Source: UBA11524 sp964391995 (GTDB lineage Bacteria; Bacillota; Clostridia; Christensenellales; Aristaeellaceae). Taken from it: a stretch of DNA of 6,170 nucleotides. Below the pieces are notes generated by a model. It was not told the origin of the DNA, searched no databases, and was given only the letters and a program-made list of their open reading frames with translations. Shown here one piece after another: positions 4,417 to 6,170 of this stretch. Position 1 is the stretch's first letter. Each line of letters opens with the position of its first letter. The stretch is taken from contig CAYMOM010000117.1 in assembly GCA_964391995.1 (NCBI GenBank), positions 1 through 6,170 on the forward strand, given 5' to 3'. Both the position numbers and the translations under genes were made by a program.

Positions 4417-4785
4417 ATGAAGTCCCTGGCTGACCTGGAAGCTATCCGCGCAAAGACGCTGGAGAACATTGCCATGCGCAAGGATCATCAGGATGCTGCC
4501 CGCGTTGTGGTGGGCATGGCTACCTGCGGCATCGCCGCCGGCGCCCGCCCTGTGATGCTGCAGTTTGTTGAGGAGATCAAAAAGCGCAACCTAACCCATG
4601 TGAACGTGTCCCAGACGGGGTGCATTGGCATGTGCAAGCTGGAGCCCATGGTGGACGTGATCCTGCCCGGGCAGGACAAGGTGACCTATGTGAAGGTTAC
4701 CCCTGAAATGGTGTCCCGCATTGTGGCGGAGCATATCGTCAATGGCCGGGTGGTGGAGGAATACACCATCGGCGCTGCGCAGTAA
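4417..4785 (+). CDS. hydD: HydD-like thioredoxin-fold (2Fe-2S ferredoxin-related) subunit
   Basis: A 122-residue protein of the small thioredoxin-like ferredoxin family found between NuoE-type and NuoF-type genes in clostridial hydrogenase operons. Core motifs are VVVGMATCGIAAGA at about 30-43 and VSQTGCIGMCKLEP at 64-77, then a VTYVKVTPEMVSRIVAEH stretch typical of the family. Only three cysteines are present (C37, C69, C73); the second cysteine of the usual four-ligand set is absent, as I recall also for relatives, so cluster binding is uncertain. GGAGGTG (4402-4408), inside the last codons of the ATPase gene, gives the ribosome site with 8-base spacing, so the two are translationally coupled. 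It most likely joins HydB and HydC in the soluble hydrogenase complex. The name hydD rests on gene order and motif similarity. Confidence 0.85.
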   Translation: MKSLADLEAIRAKTLENIAMRKDHQDAARVVVGMATCGIAAGARPVMLQFVEEIKKRNLTHVNVSQTGCIGMCKLEPMVDVILPGQDKVTYVKVTPEMVSRIVAEHIVNGRVVEEYTIGAAQ

Positions 4786-4813
4786 TCTCTACGACACATG
4801 AGGAGGAATACCC

Positions 4814-6170
4814 ATGAATCTTTATCGCGCACATGTGCTGGTCTGCGGCGGCACGGGCTGTACATCGTCCGGTTCCGCCCAGCTGATCGAGCGTTTTGAA
4901 GAGCAACTGAAGGAAAAGGGCCTGGAGAACGAGGTCAAGGTCATCCGCACCGGCTGCTTTGGCCTGTGCGAGGCCGGCCCTGTGGTTATCGTTTACCCCG
5001 AAGGCACCTTCTACAGCCGGGTGAAGGTGGAGGACGTGGACGAGATCGTCTCCGAACACCTGCTGAAGGGCCGCAAGGTGCAGCACCTGGTCTATGTTGA
5101 CCATGTGACCAAGGAGAGCACCGTGCAGAAGTCCCTTGACGAGGTGGGCTTCTACAAGCAGCAGAAGCGCCTGGCCCTGCGGAACTGCGGCGTGATCGAC
5201 CCTGAGAACATTGACGAGTACATCGCCTTTGACGGCTATAAGGCCCTGGGCAAGGTGCTGACCGAGATGACCCCCGAGCAGGTCATTCAGGTGGTGCTGG
5301 ACTCCGGCCTGCGGGGCCGCGGCGGCGCTGGCTTCCCCACGGGCAAGAAGTGGCAGTTTGCTGCCGCCAGCAAGGCCGACCAGAAGTACATCATCTGCAA
5401 CGCTGACGAGGGCGACCCCGGCGCGTTCATGGATCGCTCCATCCTGGAAGGCGACCCCCATTCCGTCATTGAGGCCATGACCATCGGCGGCTATGCCATT
5501 GGCGCTTCCGAAGGCTATGTGTACGTCCGCGCGGAGTATCCCATCGCCGTGGGCCGCCTGCAGGTGGCCATCGACCAGGCCCGCGAATACGGCCTGCTGG
5601 GCAAGAACATCCTGGGCAGCGGCTTCGACTTTGATATGCACATCCGCCTGGGCGCCGGCGCCTTCGTCTGCGGCGAGGAAACGGCCCTGATGCACTCCAT
5701 CGAGGGCAAGCGCGGCGAGCCTACCTCCAAGCCTCCGTTCCCCGCTGTGCGCGGCCTGTTCGACAAGCCCAGCAACATCAACAACGTGGAAACCTACGCC
5801 AATATCCCGCTGATTATCAACAAGGGCGCTGACTGGTTCAAGAGCATCGGCACCCCTGGCAACAGCGGCACCAAGGTGTTTGCCCTGGGCGGTAAGATCA
5901 ACAACACCGGCCTGGTGGAGATCCCCATGGGCACCACCCTGCGCACGGTGATCTACGACATCGGCGGCGGCATCCCCAACGGCAAGAAGTTCAAGGCTGT
6001 GCAGACCGGCGGTCCCTCCGGCGGCTGCATCCCTGCCGAGCACCTGGATATCGCCATCGACTATGATTCCCTCATGTCCATCGGCTCCATGATGGGCTCC
6101 GGCGGCATGATCGTTATGGACGAAGACAACTGCATGGTGGATATTGCCCGCTTCTTCCTGGACTTCACCG
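4814..6170 (+). CDS. hydB: HydB/NuoF-like FMN- and NADH-binding hydrogenase subunit (3' end beyond window)
   Basis: Open from ATG 4814 to the window end: 452 complete codons plus one base, without a stop. AGGAGG at 4801-4806 sets the start. An N-terminal thioredoxin-like [2Fe-2S] domain has C11, C16, C48 and C52. The NADH/FMN domain shows GLRGRGGAGFPTG at 165-177, NADEGDPGAFMDR at 196-208 and GAGAFVCGEETAL at 280-292. The SLBB region follows (KVFALGGKINNTG from 354, IGGGIPNGKKF near 383-393). The MMGSGGMIVMDED stretch at 426-438 is just upstream of where the four-cysteine ExCGxCxPCR motif should begin. Missing for lack of sequence are that [4Fe-4S] site and the two C-terminal ferredoxin clusters; such proteins are usually about 600 residues. 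This is the flavin subunit where NADH enters and bifurcation is thought to occur. GCT and CGC codons are common. hydA is expected next. Confidence 0.96.
   Translation, partial: MNLYRAHVLVCGGTGCTSSGSAQLIERFEEQLKEKGLENEVKVIRTGCFGLCEAGPVVIVYPEGTFYSRVKVEDVDEIVSEHLLKGRKVQHLVYVDHVTKESTVQKSLDEVGFYKQQKRLALRNCGVIDPENIDEYIAFDGYKALGKVLTEMTPEQVIQVVLDSGLRGRGGAGFPTGKKWQFAAASKADQKYIICNADEGDPGAFMDRSILEGDPHSVIEAMTIGGYAIGASEGYVYVRAEYPIAVGRLQVAIDQAREYGLLGKNILGSGFDFDMHIRLGAGAFVCGEETALMHSIEGKRGEPTSKPPFPAVRGLFDKPSNINNVETYANIPLIINKGADWFKSIGTPGNSGTKVFALGGKINNTGLVEIPMGTTLRTVIYDIGGGIPNGKKFKAVQTGGPSGGCIPAEHLDIAIDYDSLMSIGSMMGSGGMIVMDEDNCMVDIARFFLDFT

Noticed and set aside
4739..6043. Minus-strand open frame of 434 codons
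   Set aside because: It is the shadow of hydB, whose motifs are unambiguous. The translation is Ala/Gly/His/Leu-rich without domains.

Overview
The window is a plus-strand hydrogenase gene cluster from an anaerobic Firmicute. Third codon positions are GC-rich. The gene content (an NADH-linked [FeFe]-hydrogenase, a second HydS-like hydrogenase, DRTGG and PHP proteins, stand-alone GHKL ATPases) points to Clostridia, most plausibly an Oscillospiraceae/Ruminococcaceae gut fermenter. The family-level placement is inference; the gene families are well supported by motifs.

Layout. Positions 1-36 hold the tail of an upstream gene, possibly a DRTGG protein. At 47-472 is an RsbW-like ATPase, followed 21 bases later (494-1798) by a 434-residue [FeFe]-hydrogenase-like protein. 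That protein has two N-terminal [4Fe-4S] motifs, an H-cluster domain lacking proton-transfer residues, and a C-terminal RnfB-type FeS motif, the architecture of putative sensory hydrogenases. A gap of about 300 bases (1799-2105) carries no gene but is dense in inverted repeats: three hairpins in strict 28-base tandem, a strong GC hairpin, a degenerate repeat copy, and a hairpin just before the next ribosome site. Then come a DRTGG protein (2106-2459) and a PHP metal-dependent phosphoesterase (2463-3170), tightly coupled.

An AT-rich intergenic stretch (3171-3363) separates these from the structural genes. It holds a perfect 7-base inverted repeat that could be an operator and an extended -10 promoter candidate. 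Downstream are hydC (NuoE-like, 3364-3834), a small GHKL ATPase (3865-4413), hydD (4417-4785) and hydB (NuoF-like, from 4814, cut by the window end). This order matches hydC-(ATPase)-hydD-hydB-hydA of electron-bifurcating hydrogenases, so hydA should lie just downstream.

Working model. HydC, HydD, HydB and the expected HydA form the soluble enzyme that moves electrons between NADH, ferredoxin and H2. The upstream genes look like a regulatory module: a HydS-like H2 or redox sensor, an anti-sigma-like ATPase, a DRTGG ligand-binding protein and a PHP enzyme. Codon use supports the split: hydC uses GCT and GTT codons often, while the embedded ATPase gene almost avoids them. The signalling logic linking sensor, ATPases, DRTGG and PHP proteins is undetermined and is the most interesting question here.
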